From Agrococcus baldri (GTDB lineage: Bacteria > Actinomycetota > Actinomycetes > Actinomycetales > Microbacteriaceae), in NCBI GenBank assembly GCA_900114805.1, contig FOZN01000003.1, forward strand, positions 248,001-312,000: a stretch of 64,000 nt of DNA, read 5' to 3'. The translations under genes were made by a program, and so were the position numbers. The notes beneath the pieces were generated by a model, which was given only the letters and a program-made list of their open reading frames with translations, did no database searches and had not been told where the DNA came from. Numbering within the stretch: position 1 is the first letter of the stretch; each line of letters opens with the position of its first letter. Below, piece by piece: positions 33,235 through 42,052 of the stretch.

Positions 33235-34225
33235 CGCCGTCGTCCTGGGGGCCGGCAGCTGGGGCACCACGTTCGCAAAGGTGCTCGCCGACGGCGGCGC
33301 CGACACGGTGCTGTGGGCGCGCCGTCCCGAAGCGGCCAGGGAGATCGACGAGTCCCGCCGGAACACCCGGTACCTGCCCGGCATCACCCTGCCCGCCGGG
33401 CTGCGCGCGACGAGCGACATCCGCGCGGCCCTGGCCGACGCATCCGCCGTCTTCCTCGCCGTCCCCAGCCAGCAGCTGCGGCAGCTGCTGCGTGACCACG
33501 GCGACGCGATCGAGCGCGGGGTGCCGATCGTGACGCTGATGAAGGGCGTCGAGTCGGGCACCCGACTGCGCATGACCGAGGTGATCGCACAGGAGCTGCA
33601 GGTCGATGCCGCCCGCATCGCCGCGGTCTCCGGCCCCAACCTCGCGCTCGAGATCGCGCAGCAGCAGCCCACGGCCGCCGTGATCTCCTCGAGCAGCGGC
33701 GACACCGCCCGCGCGATCGCGAAGCTCGCGCGCAACGACTACTTCCACTCGTTCATCAACGCCGACGTGGTCGGCACCGAGTTCGGCGGCGTGCTCAAGA
33801 ACCTGGTCGCGCTCGCGATCGGCATCGTCGACGGCGTCGGCTACGGCGAGAACACCAAGGCCTCGATCATCACCCGCGGCCTCGCAGAGATGACCGACTT
33901 CGCCGTCGCGCACGGTGCCGAGCGCAAGACGATGCGCGGGCTCGCGGGCCTCGGCGATCTGATCGCCACGTGCGGCTCGCCGCTCTCGCGCAACTTCACC
34001 GCCGGCCGGCTGCTGGGCATGGGCTACTCGCGCACCGACGTCATCGCGCGCATGGAGCAGGTCGCCGAAGGGCTGGCATCGGTCGACCCGGTGGCAGAGC
34101 TCGCAGCCGCGAAGGGCGTGCGGATGCCTATCCTCGAGCAGGTGCGGCTGGTGCTCGACGGCGAGATGGACCCGCGCGACATCGCGCCGCACCTGACGAC
34201 CGACGACGAGCCGATCGAGGAGTGA
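33227..34225 (+). CDS. gpsA: Glycerol-3-phosphate dehydrogenase [NAD(P)+]
   Basis: The 332-residue enzyme reduces dihydroxyacetone phosphate to sn-glycerol 3-phosphate for phospholipid synthesis. It has the dinucleotide motif LGAGSWGTTFA, AVSGPNLALEIA, the catalytic lysine in GVLKNLVALAIGI, and the family block LAGLGDLIATCGSPLSRN. It starts inside the plsC 3' end. Three nucleotides separate its stop from the GTG of ddl. Confidence 0.95.
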   Translation: MADAVVLGAGSWGTTFAKVLADGGADTVLWARRPEAAREIDESRRNTRYLPGITLPAGLRATSDIRAALADASAVFLAVPSQQLRQLLRDHGDAIERGVPIVTLMKGVESGTRLRMTEVIAQELQVDAARIAAVSGPNLALEIAQQQPTAAVISSSSGDTARAIAKLARNDYFHSFINADVVGTEFGGVLKNLVALAIGIVDGVGYGENTKASIITRGLAEMTDFAVAHGAERKTMRGLAGLGDLIATCGSPLSRNFTAGRLLGMGYSRTDVIARMEQVAEGLASVDPVAELAAAKGVRMPILEQVRLVLDGEMDPRDIAPHLTTDDEPIEE

Positions 34226-34227
34226 CC

Positions 34228-35349
34228 GTGCCACAGCACGACGACCGGGTGTCCGGCCCGCCTGACCGCAAGACCCGCGTCGCGCTGCTGTTCGGCGGCC
34301 GCTCGAGCGAGCACACCATCTCGTGCGCGACCGCCGGCAGCGTGCTCGAGCACATCGACCGCGAGCGCTACGAGGTGGTGCCGATCGGCATCACCCGCGA
34401 TGGCCGGCTGGTGCTGCAGGCCGACGACCCCGCACCGCTCGCGCTCGAGCGCATGCCCGAGGTGACCGGGGGCGACGCGGTGCAGCTGCCCGCCTCCAGC
34501 ACCTCGCGCATGCTGACGGCGACGGATGCGTCCGGCCGCGTCCGCGAGCTGGGCGAGATCGACATCGTCTTCCCCATCCTGCACGGCCGCTTCGGCGAGG
34601 ACGGCACGGTGCAGGGTCAGCTCGACCTGATCGACATGCCGTACGTCGGCAACGGCGTGCTGGCGAGCGCGGTCGCGATGGACAAGCACTTCGCGAAGGC
34701 CGTGCTCGAGCACGTCGGCATCCGGGTCGCGCCGTGGATGACCGTCTCGCGCGCCGATTGGTCCGCCGACCGCGATGCGGTGCGCGCGCGGCTGGGCGAC
34801 TTCCCCATGCCGGTGTTCGTGAAGCCCGCCCGCGCCGGATCCTCGGTCGGCGTCAGCCGGGTCGCGAGCGTGCTCGACTTCGACGCCGCGATGGATCTCG
34901 CGCTCGCGGAGGACACCAGGGCGCTGGTCGAGGCGGGCGTGACCGGCCGCGAGATCGAGGTGGGCGTGCTCGGCGGGCACGACGGCGACCGCGCTCGCGC
35001 CTCGCTGCCGGGCGAGATCGTGCTCGACGAGGGCACCTTCTACGACTTCGACGCCAAGTACCGCGGCCTGCCCACGGCACGCACCGTGTGCCCTGCCGAC
35101 CTCGACGAGGCGACCGTCGAGGCGCTGCAGGCCACGGCCATCCACGCCTTCGAGGCGATCGACGGCTCGGGCCTGGCCCGCGTCGACTTCTTCGTCTCGC
35201 CCGAGCACGGCATCGTGCTCAACGAGGTGAACACGATGCCCGGCTTCACGTCGATCTCGATGTTCCCGGTGGTGTGGCAGGCGAGCGGCATCAGCTACGG
35301 CGAGCTGATCAGCGAGCTCATCGAGCTGGGACTGCGAGCGGCGCGATAG
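34228..35349 (+). CDS. ddl: D-alanine--D-alanine ligase
   Basis: The 373-residue ATP-grasp ligase makes the D-Ala-D-Ala dipeptide of peptidoglycan. It has LFGGRSSEHTISCATA at the N terminus, FPILHGRFGEDGTVQG, the ATP-binding KPARAGSSVGVS and the metal site GIVLNEVNTMPGF. Of two in-frame GTG codons (34222, 34228) the second has AGGAG at the proper 5-nt distance. The gene ends the leuC-to-ddl block. Confidence 0.95.
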   Translation: MPQHDDRVSGPPDRKTRVALLFGGRSSEHTISCATAGSVLEHIDRERYEVVPIGITRDGRLVLQADDPAPLALERMPEVTGGDAVQLPASSTSRMLTATDASGRVRELGEIDIVFPILHGRFGEDGTVQGQLDLIDMPYVGNGVLASAVAMDKHFAKAVLEHVGIRVAPWMTVSRADWSADRDAVRARLGDFPMPVFVKPARAGSSVGVSRVASVLDFDAAMDLALAEDTRALVEAGVTGREIEVGVLGGHDGDRARASLPGEIVLDEGTFYDFDAKYRGLPTARTVCPADLDEATVEALQATAIHAFEAIDGSGLARVDFFVSPEHGIVLNEVNTMPGFTSISMFPVVWQASGISYGELISELIELGLRAAR

Positions 35350-35357
35350 CCACCACG

Positions 35358-35894
35358 CTGCTCACGTTCGGCCACGGGCGCCTCGACGGCGAGGGCCTGC
35401 GGACGCTGCTGGCCGGTGCCGGCGTCGAGCTGGTGGTGGACATCCGCCGGTTCCCGGGCAGCCGCGCCAACCCGGCGGCGTCGCGCGACGCGATCGAGCA
35501 GGAGCTGGGCACCGGCGGCATCGACTGGCGCTGGGAGGAGCGGCTCGGCGGCCGCCGGCGGCTGAGGAAGGCGGAGGACGCCCTCTCGCCGGATGCGTGG
35601 TGGCGGGTCGCGGCGTTCCGCGCCTATGCGGACTGGACCCGCACGCCGGAGTTCGCTGCTGGCCTCGCCGCCGTGCTGGAGGCGGCCGGCGAGCGGCGCA
35701 CGGCGGTGATGTGCTCGGAGGCGGTGTGGTGGCGCTGCCACCGCCGCGTGGTGGCCGATGTGGCGAGCGTGCTGCACGGCGTCGAGGTGCTGCACCTCAT
35801 GCACGATGGAAGCCTGCGACCGCACCCGGTCAGCGAGACGGCACGGGTGGTCGGCTCCGGCGTGGAGTGGCCGCCCGAGCCGGCATCCGCGTGA
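35358..35894 (+). CDS. DUF488-family protein, start codon not canonical
   Basis: The reading frame encodes a full DUF488 domain of about 178 residues: LLTFGHGRLDGEGLRTLLAGAG at the start, VVDIRRFPGSRANP, and AVMCSEAVWWRCHRRVVAD with the conserved C-x-E. No ATG, GTG or TTG lies in frame near the expected N terminus; CTG at 35358 is the best candidate, and the nearest GTG (about 35274) would add 28 implausible residues within ddl. DUF488 function is unknown. Its 3' end overlaps the convergent DMT exporter gene by 65 bp. Confidence 0.65.
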   Translation: MLTFGHGRLDGEGLRTLLAGAGVELVVDIRRFPGSRANPAASRDAIEQELGTGGIDWRWEERLGGRRRLRKAEDALSPDAWWRVAAFRAYADWTRTPEFAAGLAAVLEAAGERRTAVMCSEAVWWRCHRRVVADVASVLHGVEVLHLMHDGSLRPHPVSETARVVGSGVEWPPEPASA

Positions 35895-36756
35895 GCGCCA
35901 CCCCGACCAGGCAGATGAGGCCGCCGACGAGCGCGAGCGGCGGCGGCACCTCGCCCAGCAGCGGCCATGCGGCGACCGTCGCGATCACGGGCACCAGGTA
36001 GGTGGTGATGATCAGCCGGCCGGCCGGCATCCGCTGCAGCGCGTAGGCCCACGCCAGGAACGCGATCGCCGTCGGCACCACGCCCAGGTAGACGACGCCG
36101 AGGGTGTCCGCCGCCGGCGCGACCGCCACCTGCGCGACGAGCGAGCCGCTCCAGGGCAGGCTGCCGACCGTGCCGATCGCGACGCCGATCAGCGTCACCT
36201 GCAGCCCGGGCAGCCGGTTGAGCAGCGGCTTCTGGATGAGCACCGCGATCGCGTAGGTGACGGCCGCGACGAGCGCGAGCAGCACGCCGACGATGCTGAG
36301 CGCACCGCTGGCGGTGGCGACGCCGATGAGCGCGATGCCACCGAAGGCGACCAGGGCGCCGACGATCAGCCATCGCTGGAAGCCCTCGCCCAGCAGCGTG
36401 CCGGCGATCAGCGCGACCAGCAGCGGGGCGACGTTCACCAGCAGCGCCGCGGTGCCGGGATCGAGCTCGTGCTCGGCGGCGTTGAGCGCCAGGTTGTAGA
36501 CCAGGAACCAGGCGATGCCGAAGACCGCCAGCAGCAGCCACTCACGACCGGTCGGCCGCACCCAGGCGCCGCGCCGCAGCAGCTGCACGGCGCCCAGCAC
36601 CAGCACCGCGACGGCCAGCCTGCCGAGCGTCAGCGCGCCCGGGTCGAAGGCGGGCGCGACCGCGCGGATGACGACGAACGCCGACGCCCACGCCAGCACC
36701 GCGACGACGACGGCGGCGATGACGATCAGGCGCTCGCGGAGGGGGGCTGCGGCCAT
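35830..36756 (-). CDS. EamA/DMT-family transporter
   Basis: The 308-residue protein has ten hydrophobic segments in two EamA repeats (VVVAVLAWASAFVVIRAVAP at the start of the first; YLGVVPTAIAFLAWAYALQRMPAGR in the second). These carriers export amino acids, nucleosides or drugs. The C terminus is a basic tail. The likely ATG is 36756. It follows the hydrolase gene with an 81-bp gap, possibly as part of the PadR operon. Confidence 0.85.
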   Translation of the reverse strand: MAAAPLRERLIVIAAVVVAVLAWASAFVVIRAVAPAFDPGALTLGRLAVAVLVLGAVQLLRRGAWVRPTGREWLLLAVFGIAWFLVYNLALNAAEHELDPGTAALLVNVAPLLVALIAGTLLGEGFQRWLIVGALVAFGGIALIGVATASGALSIVGVLLALVAAVTYAIAVLIQKPLLNRLPGLQVTLIGVAIGTVGSLPWSGSLVAQVAVAPAADTLGVVYLGVVPTAIAFLAWAYALQRMPAGRLIITTYLVPVIATVAAWPLLGEVPPPLALVGGLICLVGVALTRMPARAATPRRSRPPVPSR

Positions 36757-36837
36757 GAGCACGAGCCTAGGGTCGACCACCCACGAGCGTGAGCGGCAGC
36801 ACGGTCGCCGTCCGCCAAGATCCCGCCAGCAGCGGGC

Positions 36838-37614
36838 TCACACCGTGCGCAGCCACGGGTGCACGTCGCCTGCGAGCCAGGAGCGCTGCACGGCGTTCCA
36901 GTGCTCGACGTCCTCCACGTTCCAGACGTGGTGCATGCCGGGAGCGATGCGGGTGTGCGCGTGCGGCAGGGCTCGTTGCAGGGTCTCGAGCGAGCGCCGC
37001 AGGACTGCAGGCTCCTTCCCGCCCGCGACCAGCAGCATCCGCCCCCTGTAGGCGGCGAGGCCATCGGGCACACCGCCGGCGTACACGTCGGCAAGCATCG
37101 CCCGCGCGGTCTCGCGCCGCACGGACAGCCCGTGCTCGACGTAGAGCTCGTGGGAGTCGGCGGGCAGGCCGAAGGCGACGGCCTGGCCCTTCCAGAACCA
37201 GCGCTTGTCCCACAGTGCCAGCTGGAGGCCCGAGGTCGCCCGCGCGGCGCCGCCGACCCGCTCCACGGCGGCGCCGCTGGTGAGCACCGAGGCGACGAGC
37301 TCGGGGTGGCGGGCGGCGAGGTGCAGCGCGACCACGCCGCCGAGCGAGAGCCCGACGACGTCGACGGGGCCGTCTTCGGTCAGCGAGCGGATGCGCGCAG
37401 CCATGTCGTCGGCGGCAGCGGCGAGGCCGGGCCACGGCTCTGCGGTGCGCGCGCCGAAGCCCGGCAGGTGCGGCGTGACCGCGAGGCGGTCGGCGAGGGC
37501 AGGCAGCTGCGGATCCCACATCCAGTTGGCGACGTTGCCACCGTGCAGGAGCACGACCGGGCGGTGGCCGGCGGGGGAGGAGGGGTCGTGCGCTTCGGGG
37601 AAGTGCGCGGTCAT
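36838..37614 (-). CDS. Alpha/beta-hydrolase fold protein
   Basis: The 258-residue hydrolase has the oxyanion-hole motif LLHGGNVANW, nucleophile elbow GLSLGG (Ser), and a late histidine in GMHHVWNVED. The substrate is unknown. Its ATG overlaps the PadR stop (ATGA), so it is cotranslated with that regulator and probably is its target, perhaps together with the DMT exporter. Confidence 0.87.
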   Translation of the reverse strand: MTAHFPEAHDPSSPAGHRPVVLLHGGNVANWMWDPQLPALADRLAVTPHLPGFGARTAEPWPGLAAAADDMAARIRSLTEDGPVDVVGLSLGGVVALHLAARHPELVASVLTSGAAVERVGGAARATSGLQLALWDKRWFWKGQAVAFGLPADSHELYVEHGLSVRRETARAMLADVYAGGVPDGLAAYRGRMLLVAGGKEPAVLRRSLETLQRALPHAHTRIAPGMHHVWNVEDVEHWNAVQRSWLAGDVHPWLRTV

Positions 37615-38132
37615 GGCAGCTGCTCCTCGACGATGTCGAGCCACTCCAGCTCGGTGCGCACATGGCGCAGCCCGTGGTCGAGCGTGGCCAGCCGGAGGTG
37701 CTCGCCGCGGGTGCGAGCGGGGCCGGTCGACGCCTCGATCGCCTCGAGCGCCGCGAGCTGCCCGAGGGCGGCGGAGCGGCGGAGCTCGAGGAGTCGGCCG
37801 ACGGCCTCGTCGTCGAGGCTCTCGGCCAGGAAGATACGCGCGATGAATGCGTCACGCTCCGGCTGCCGATCGAGCTCGGAGGTGAGCCAGGCGACGAGCG
37901 CCGCGCGACCGGCATCGGTGATGCGGTGCTCCTGACTGTCGGGCGCGCCCGTGCCGGGCACCACGGTGACGCTCGCGAGCCCCTCGGCGACGAGCGCGGC
38001 CAGCGTGCGGTAGATCTGCGCCTTGTCGGCCGACCAGAAGTGGTTGACGGTGCTGTCGAAGTGTCGTTTGAGATCGGCGCCCGACAGGGGGGCGATGGCC
38101 AGCAGGCCGAGGATGATGCGGGAGAGGATCAC
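37611..38132 (-). CDS. PadR-family transcriptional regulator
   Basis: The 173-residue protein has the PadR winged helix (ILGLLAIAPLSGADLKRHFDSTVNHFWSADKAQIYRTLAALVAEGL) and a C-terminal helical VirR-like dimerisation region. I place the start at the GTG at 38132 by comparison with the usual M-x-L-x-x-x-I-L-G-L-L N terminus; the frame is open to 38168. A 26-bp inverted repeat lies directly upstream. PadR proteins usually repress a neighbouring detoxification gene, here the hydrolase. Confidence 0.85.
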   Translation of the reverse strand: MILSRIILGLLAIAPLSGADLKRHFDSTVNHFWSADKAQIYRTLAALVAEGLASVTVVPGTGAPDSQEHRITDAGRAALVAWLTSELDRQPERDAFIARIFLAESLDDEAVGRLLELRRSAALGQLAALEAIEASTGPARTRGEHLRLATLDHGLRHVRTELEWLDIVEEQLP

Positions 38133-38149
38133 CAGATCAGTGGAGCACA

Positions 38150-38175
38150 CCCCTAGTAGACTTGTCAACTAGGGG
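38150..38175. promoter_or_regulatory. Inverted repeat before the PadR gene
   Basis: CCCCTAGT (38150-38157) and ACTAGGGG (38168-38175) flank a 10-nt centre; the inner TAGT...ACTA arms fit PadR-type operators. A TTGACA hexamer on the minus strand overlaps the repeat, so a bound PadR dimer would autorepress. The repeat lies between the PadR and DinB genes. Confidence 0.6.
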
Positions 38176-38252
38176 GAAGCGATCGATGCCGACTGACAGG
38201 TCGCTTCCCCGAGCGTGGGTCGGGCCCCAGCGACCCGTGGCAGGATGCTCCC

Positions 38253-38834
38253 GTGCGCGACGACGAGAAGGCCCTGCTGGTGCGCTACCTGCGGCTGCAG
38301 CGCGATGCGCTGCGGTGGAAGCTGGAGGGCGTCTCGGAGCGCGATGCCCGGATGCCGATGACGGCGACCGGCACCAACCTGCTGGGGCTGGTGAAGCACG
38401 TCGCCTCCGTCTCGGTCGACTACCTGGGCGACTGTGTCGGCAGGCCGTCCGGCGAGGTGATGCCCTGGTCGGCCGATGGCGCCGAGGCGAACGCCGACAT
38501 GTGGGCCGGTCCTGACGAGACGATGGCCGGCGTGCTGGCGCTGTGGGATCGCGCGTGGGCGCACATCGACGGCACGCTCGAGGCGCTGCCGCTCGACGCG
38601 CCCGCGCACGTCCCGTGGTGGGGCGAGCGCGGCGATGTGACGATGCGGCTGCTGATCGTGCACCTGATCGCCGAGATCGCGCGCCATGCGGGCCACGCCG
38701 ACATCCTGCGCGAGCAGATCGACGGCGCGACGGGGCTGCGCGACGGCGTCTCCAACCTGCCCGACGGCGATGCGCGCTGGTGGGCGGGCTACGTGGCGCG
38801 GCTGCGCGCGACGGCCGAGGCGTCGGGCGCCTGA
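38253..38834 (+). CDS. DinB-family (DUF664) protein
   Basis: The 193-residue four-helix protein has the DUF664 pattern: LVRYLRLQRDALRWKLEGVSE, NLLGLVKHVASV with the metal-ligand histidine, and a C-terminal HLIAEIARHAGHADILREQIDG carrying two more histidines. Members are often thiol-dependent S-transferases (mycothiol or bacillithiol) but activity is rarely known. It starts at a GTG, 78 bp after the PadR inverted repeat. Confidence 0.87.
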   Translation: MRDDEKALLVRYLRLQRDALRWKLEGVSERDARMPMTATGTNLLGLVKHVASVSVDYLGDCVGRPSGEVMPWSADGAEANADMWAGPDETMAGVLALWDRAWAHIDGTLEALPLDAPAHVPWWGERGDVTMRLLIVHLIAEIARHAGHADILREQIDGATGLRDGVSNLPDGDARWWAGYVARLRATAEASGA

Positions 38835-38850
38835 CCGCCGCGCTGCCGCG

Positions 38851-39057
38851 TCAGCGGGCCGAGCGGCGCTCCGTCTGCGAGTCCTGCTGCTCGGGGGCGG
38901 TCGGGTCCCAGCCCTCCGCCGGGTTCTCCTTCGCGTCCTCGCCGACCGTGGGCTGCTCGACGTGCGCGCCGCCGTGCGCGCCGCCGTCGACCACGGAAGG
39001 GTCCTGCGCCGCGCTGTGATGCCGGTGCGTCGACTGGGGCTTGTGATCCTTGCTCAT
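38851..39057 (-). CDS. Small hydrophilic protein of unknown function
   Basis: The 68-residue product (MSKDHKPQSTHRHHSAAQD...) is rich in His, Asp, Glu and Gln and looks fully disordered. GGAGGAGGAC sits at the right distance before the ATG at 39057, which supports it being real. In amino-acid character it resembles the disordered proteins encoded at 42339-43226. I recognise no family. The gap 39058-39222 holds only its promoter region. Confidence 0.6.
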   Translation of the reverse strand: MSKDHKPQSTHRHHSAAQDPSVVDGGAHGGAHVEQPTVGEDAKENPAEGWDPTAPEQQDSQTERRSAR

Positions 39058-39222
39058 CGCCGTCCTCCTCCGGCGCGGCGTCGTCACCGCGCCACCGCCG
39101 ACGCTACGCCGACGCGCGCCGCCGCGCCATGGGCGGTCAGCGCGGGCGGTCGCCTGCGGCCCGCGAGTCGTCGGAGCGGCGACCGGAGCGACAGTCCCGC
39201 CCGGTGACGGCGGCCGGATGCG

Positions 39223-40287
39223 TCAGACGCCGACGCGCTGGCGCGCGCGGGCCGCGTCGATGCGCGCATAGGCGAGCGCCTCTGCGGCCTCGAGCGTCGT
39301 GGTGCCGTTGTCGCGGGCGCTCGCGAGCACCCTGCGCACGGTGTCGCCGATGCCGGTCAGGCGCTCGGCGATGGCGGGCCACTCGAGGCCGTGGCCGATG
39401 CCCTCGAGGTGGATGACGCCGCCGGCGTTGACGACGAAGTCGGGGGCGTAGACGATGCCGCGCTGCTGCAGGCGGGCGGCTCCGGATCGGTCCGCGAGCG
39501 GATTGTTCGCGGGGCCGACGACGGCTCGCACGGGCAGGGCGTCGATCGCCTCGTCGGTGAGGATGCCGCCCAGTCCCGCGGGCACGAGCACGTCGGCCTC
39601 GGTGGTCAGCGCGCGGTCGGGTGAGATCCACTTGGCGTCGAGCTCGCCGGCGAGCTGCTGCTTGCGGTCGTCGATGTCGGTGATGATGAGGCGGGCGCCC
39701 TGGCCGGCGAGCATGCGCGCGAGGCGGCCGCCGACCTGGCCGAGGCCGGAGATCACGAACGAGCGGCCCTCGATCTGCTCGGAGCCGAACGCGGCCTCCA
39801 GGGTCGGGCCGATGGCCGAGAAGACACCCAGCGCCGTGGCGCCGGCGGGCTCGCCTGCACCGCCCTTTTCGGCCGGCAGCCCGACGACATGCTCGGTGCG
39901 CTCGCGCACGACCACCATGTCGTGCTCGGTCGTGCCGACATCCTCGGCCGTGCGGTAGCGGCCGTCCATCAGCTCGACGAGGTCGCCCAGGTCGAGCAGC
40001 GCCGCACGGCGGCGGTCGCTGTCGACGTGCTCACCGATCGGGAGCGCGATGACGGACTTGCCGCCGCCCGCGTCGAGGCCCGCGGCTGCGTTCTTGAGCG
40101 TCATGGCGGCGGAGAGCCGCAGCGCATCCGCCTGCCCGTCCGCCCACGTCGGGTACGTCCACATGCGGCAGCCGCCCAGCGCGGGCCCGAGTGCGCTGGA
40201 GTGCAGCGCGACGGTGATGACGAGCCCGCTGCGGGCGCCCTGTGCTGTCAGGACGCGCTCGTGCGTGAACTCCGGGACTGCGCTCAT
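39223..40287 (-). CDS. Leu/Phe/Val/Glu dehydrogenase family (amino-acid dehydrogenase)
   Basis: The 354-residue enzyme belongs to the branched-chain/phenylalanine dehydrogenase branch. It has the substrate block GPALGGCRMW, the catalytic lysine regions MTLKNAAAGLDAGGGKSVI, the proline/aspartate motif AEDVGTTEHDM and NAD motif GLGQVGGRLA. It deaminates an amino acid to its 2-oxo acid. The start at 40287 follows AGGAG. Two inverted repeats lie upstream. Confidence 0.9.
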   Translation of the reverse strand: MSAVPEFTHERVLTAQGARSGLVITVALHSSALGPALGGCRMWTYPTWADGQADALRLSAAMTLKNAAAGLDAGGGKSVIALPIGEHVDSDRRRAALLDLGDLVELMDGRYRTAEDVGTTEHDMVVVRERTEHVVGLPAEKGGAGEPAGATALGVFSAIGPTLEAAFGSEQIEGRSFVISGLGQVGGRLARMLAGQGARLIITDIDDRKQQLAGELDAKWISPDRALTTEADVLVPAGLGGILTDEAIDALPVRAVVGPANNPLADRSGAARLQQRGIVYAPDFVVNAGGVIHLEGIGHGLEWPAIAERLTGIGDTVRRVLASARDNGTTTLEAAEALAYARIDAARARQRVGV

Positions 40288-40309
40288 GGTGCTCTCCTCA
40301 TTGAGTGCA

Positions 40310-40332
40310 TGCACCGCGTCGTGCGCGGTGCA
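40310..40332. promoter_or_regulatory. Inverted repeat 23 bp before the amino-acid dehydrogenase start
   Basis: TGCACCGCG (40310-40318) and CGCGGTGCA (40324-40332) are perfect 9-bp arms around 5 nt. It lies in the 5' leader of the dehydrogenase gene and could be an operator or a leader hairpin. Confidence 0.45.
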
Positions 40333-40411
40333 GCCGATATCGTGCCGCGGGTCGCGCGGTCACATCGATCTTGGAGCGGATGCGCGACGCGCGCAAGCGG
40401 GCGCGCCCGAG

Positions 40412-40428
40412 TTGCGCGGTGCGCGCAA
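40412..40428. promoter_or_regulatory. Palindrome TTGCGCG-GTG-CGCGCAA upstream of the amino-acid dehydrogenase
   Basis: Perfect 7-bp arms with a 3-nt centre, the size of an Lrp/AsnC or similar dimer site, about 125 bp before the start. A related GACGCGCGCAAGC stretch lies next to it at 40385-40398. No Lrp-like gene is in the window. Confidence 0.5.
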
Positions 40429-40486
40429 TGGGGGACGGATCGGCTGCGCGAGAATGCGCAGCTCGACCGCTGCGCCTGCCCATCGC

Positions 40487-41290
40487 TCACACGCGCCCGG
40501 GCGGCACCGCGGGCGGGCCCGCCCGCAGGTCCTCGACGACCGGGATGCTGGCGAACAGCAGCAGGATGCAGGCGGTCGGCACGACCGTGACGAAGCCGAT
40601 CGCGCCGTAGGCGAGCGCACCCGTCACGCCGCCGAGGAAGAAGGCGCCCACCAGCAGCAGGTGCAGCGAGAGGCGACCGAGGTGCGGCCGCACGGGCTCC
40701 GGGTCGTCGCGCCGGCGAGGGTAGAGGAGCTTGCCCAGCTCGATGCCGATGTCGGTGACCATGCCGGTCACGTGGGTCGTGCGGATCTGTGCGTTGGAGA
40801 TCTTCGTGATGATCGCGTTCTGCAGGCCCATCGTGAGACCGAGCAGCGCGATCAGCGCCCAGCTGCGCTCGGCAGCGGTGAGCTCGTGCGCCAGCAGGCC
40901 GATGAGCAGGATCAGCACAGCCTCGATCAGCAGCACGATGGCGTAGCGGCTCCGCAGCCCGCGGCGCCGTGCCCAGTTGAACAGCAGCGCGCAGCATGCG
41001 GCGCCCACGACGAATGCGGCCACGCCCACCAGCGCGAGCAGCGCGATATCGAGCGCACCCAGCACCAGGCTGTCCGCGATCATCGCCGTCAGGCCGGTCA
41101 TGTGCGAGGTGTAGAGCGCGATCGCCATGAAGCCGACCGAGTTGACGATGCCGGCCGTCAGGGCGAGCAGCACCGCCAGGTCGCGGTTGGTGCGGGCGTT
41201 GCGGTCCGGGCCGGCGATCGCTCGCAGATGGGCGAGGACGCCGGTGGACGCCGGCCCTCGATGCACCTCGTCCCGCTGCTCTGCTGCCAT
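40487..41290 (-). CDS. DUF1275 (YoaK-family) membrane protein
   Basis: The 267-residue protein has six or seven hydrophobic segments and the DUF1275 signatures GIVNSVGFMAIALYTSHMTG near the N terminus and GLQNAIITKISNAQIRTTHVTGMVTDIGIELG in the middle. The family is related to small-solute transporters but has no assigned function. It is the last gene of the leftward run from 43226; the gap to the PRC-barrel gene is 66 bp. Confidence 0.87.
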   Translation of the reverse strand: MAAEQRDEVHRGPASTGVLAHLRAIAGPDRNARTNRDLAVLLALTAGIVNSVGFMAIALYTSHMTGLTAMIADSLVLGALDIALLALVGVAAFVVGAACCALLFNWARRRGLRSRYAIVLLIEAVLILLIGLLAHELTAAERSWALIALLGLTMGLQNAIITKISNAQIRTTHVTGMVTDIGIELGKLLYPRRRDDPEPVRPHLGRLSLHLLLVGAFFLGGVTGALAYGAIGFVTVVPTACILLLFASIPVVEDLRAGPPAVPPGRV

Positions 41291-41356
41291 GACTGTCGAG
41301 GCTAGTGCGGCCGCCCGGCCCTCGGCCGAGCGGCCGCGCCGCCGAGCGTCTGCCCT

Positions 41357-42010
41357 TCAGCGCCGGTCGACGTCGTCGTCGGAGCCGATGCCCTCGCCCT
41401 CGACGACGATCTCCTCGCGCTGCACCGGCACCTGCACCGTCTGCATCTCGGTCACGATGCGCCGACGCAGGCGCGGGCCGCCCTCGTGCGAGCGCTGACC
41501 GGCTGCCGCTGCCGGCTCCTCGCCCGACCGCTGCACGTCCGCATCGCGCACGCCGCGCTCGTCGTGACGCTGCCTGTCCGCATCGCTGCGCTCGTCGTGA
41601 CGCTGCACGTCCGCGTCGCGCGTGCCGCGCTCGTCCTGCGGCTGATCGTCGATGCGGTGCGAGTCGCGGTCGCGATCGTCCATCGCACCCGGCGCGAGCC
41701 GGGGCGGCTCCACTCCGTAGTAGCGGTAGAGCTCCGCCTCCTGCTCGGCGGTCAGGTCGTCGGAGTCCCCGATGCGCGGCGCGTCCTTCACGAAGGCCTT
41801 GTCGTAGGCGACGATGAGCTCGTCGCCCCGCATGCTCGCCCCTGCGACCGGTACGAACGACTCCTGCATGCCGAACAGGCCGGTCTGCACGGCGACCCAG
41901 GTCGGCTCGTCCGTGCCCTGGAGCACGAACACCTGACCGACCTTGCCGAGCTTGTGGCCATCGCTGCCGAAGACCTCTGCGCCGTCCTCGATGTTGCCTT
42001 GGAATGTCAT
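41357..42010 (-). CDS. PRC-barrel protein with DUF2382-like tail
   Basis: The 217-residue protein has an N-terminal PRC-barrel (EVFGSDGHKLGKVGQVFVLQ, residues about 8-80), an acidic linker with an imperfect repeat of RDADVQRHDER (about residues 125-160), and a shortened DUF2382/YsnF-like end (RRRIVTEMQTVQVPVQREEIVVE). These stress-associated proteins are common in actinobacteria and have no known enzymatic role. The DNA of the linker is itself a tandem repeat (about 41530-41640), so its length may vary between strains. Confidence 0.85.
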   Translation of the reverse strand: MTFQGNIEDGAEVFGSDGHKLGKVGQVFVLQGTDEPTWVAVQTGLFGMQESFVPVAGASMRGDELIVAYDKAFVKDAPRIGDSDDLTAEQEAELYRYYGVEPPRLAPGAMDDRDRDSHRIDDQPQDERGTRDADVQRHDERSDADRQRHDERGVRDADVQRSGEEPAAAAGQRSHEGGPRLRRRIVTEMQTVQVPVQREEIVVEGEGIGSDDDVDRR

Positions 42011-42052
42011 GCCTGTCCTCCTTCATCGACGCCCGCTGCTGCGAACGATCGG

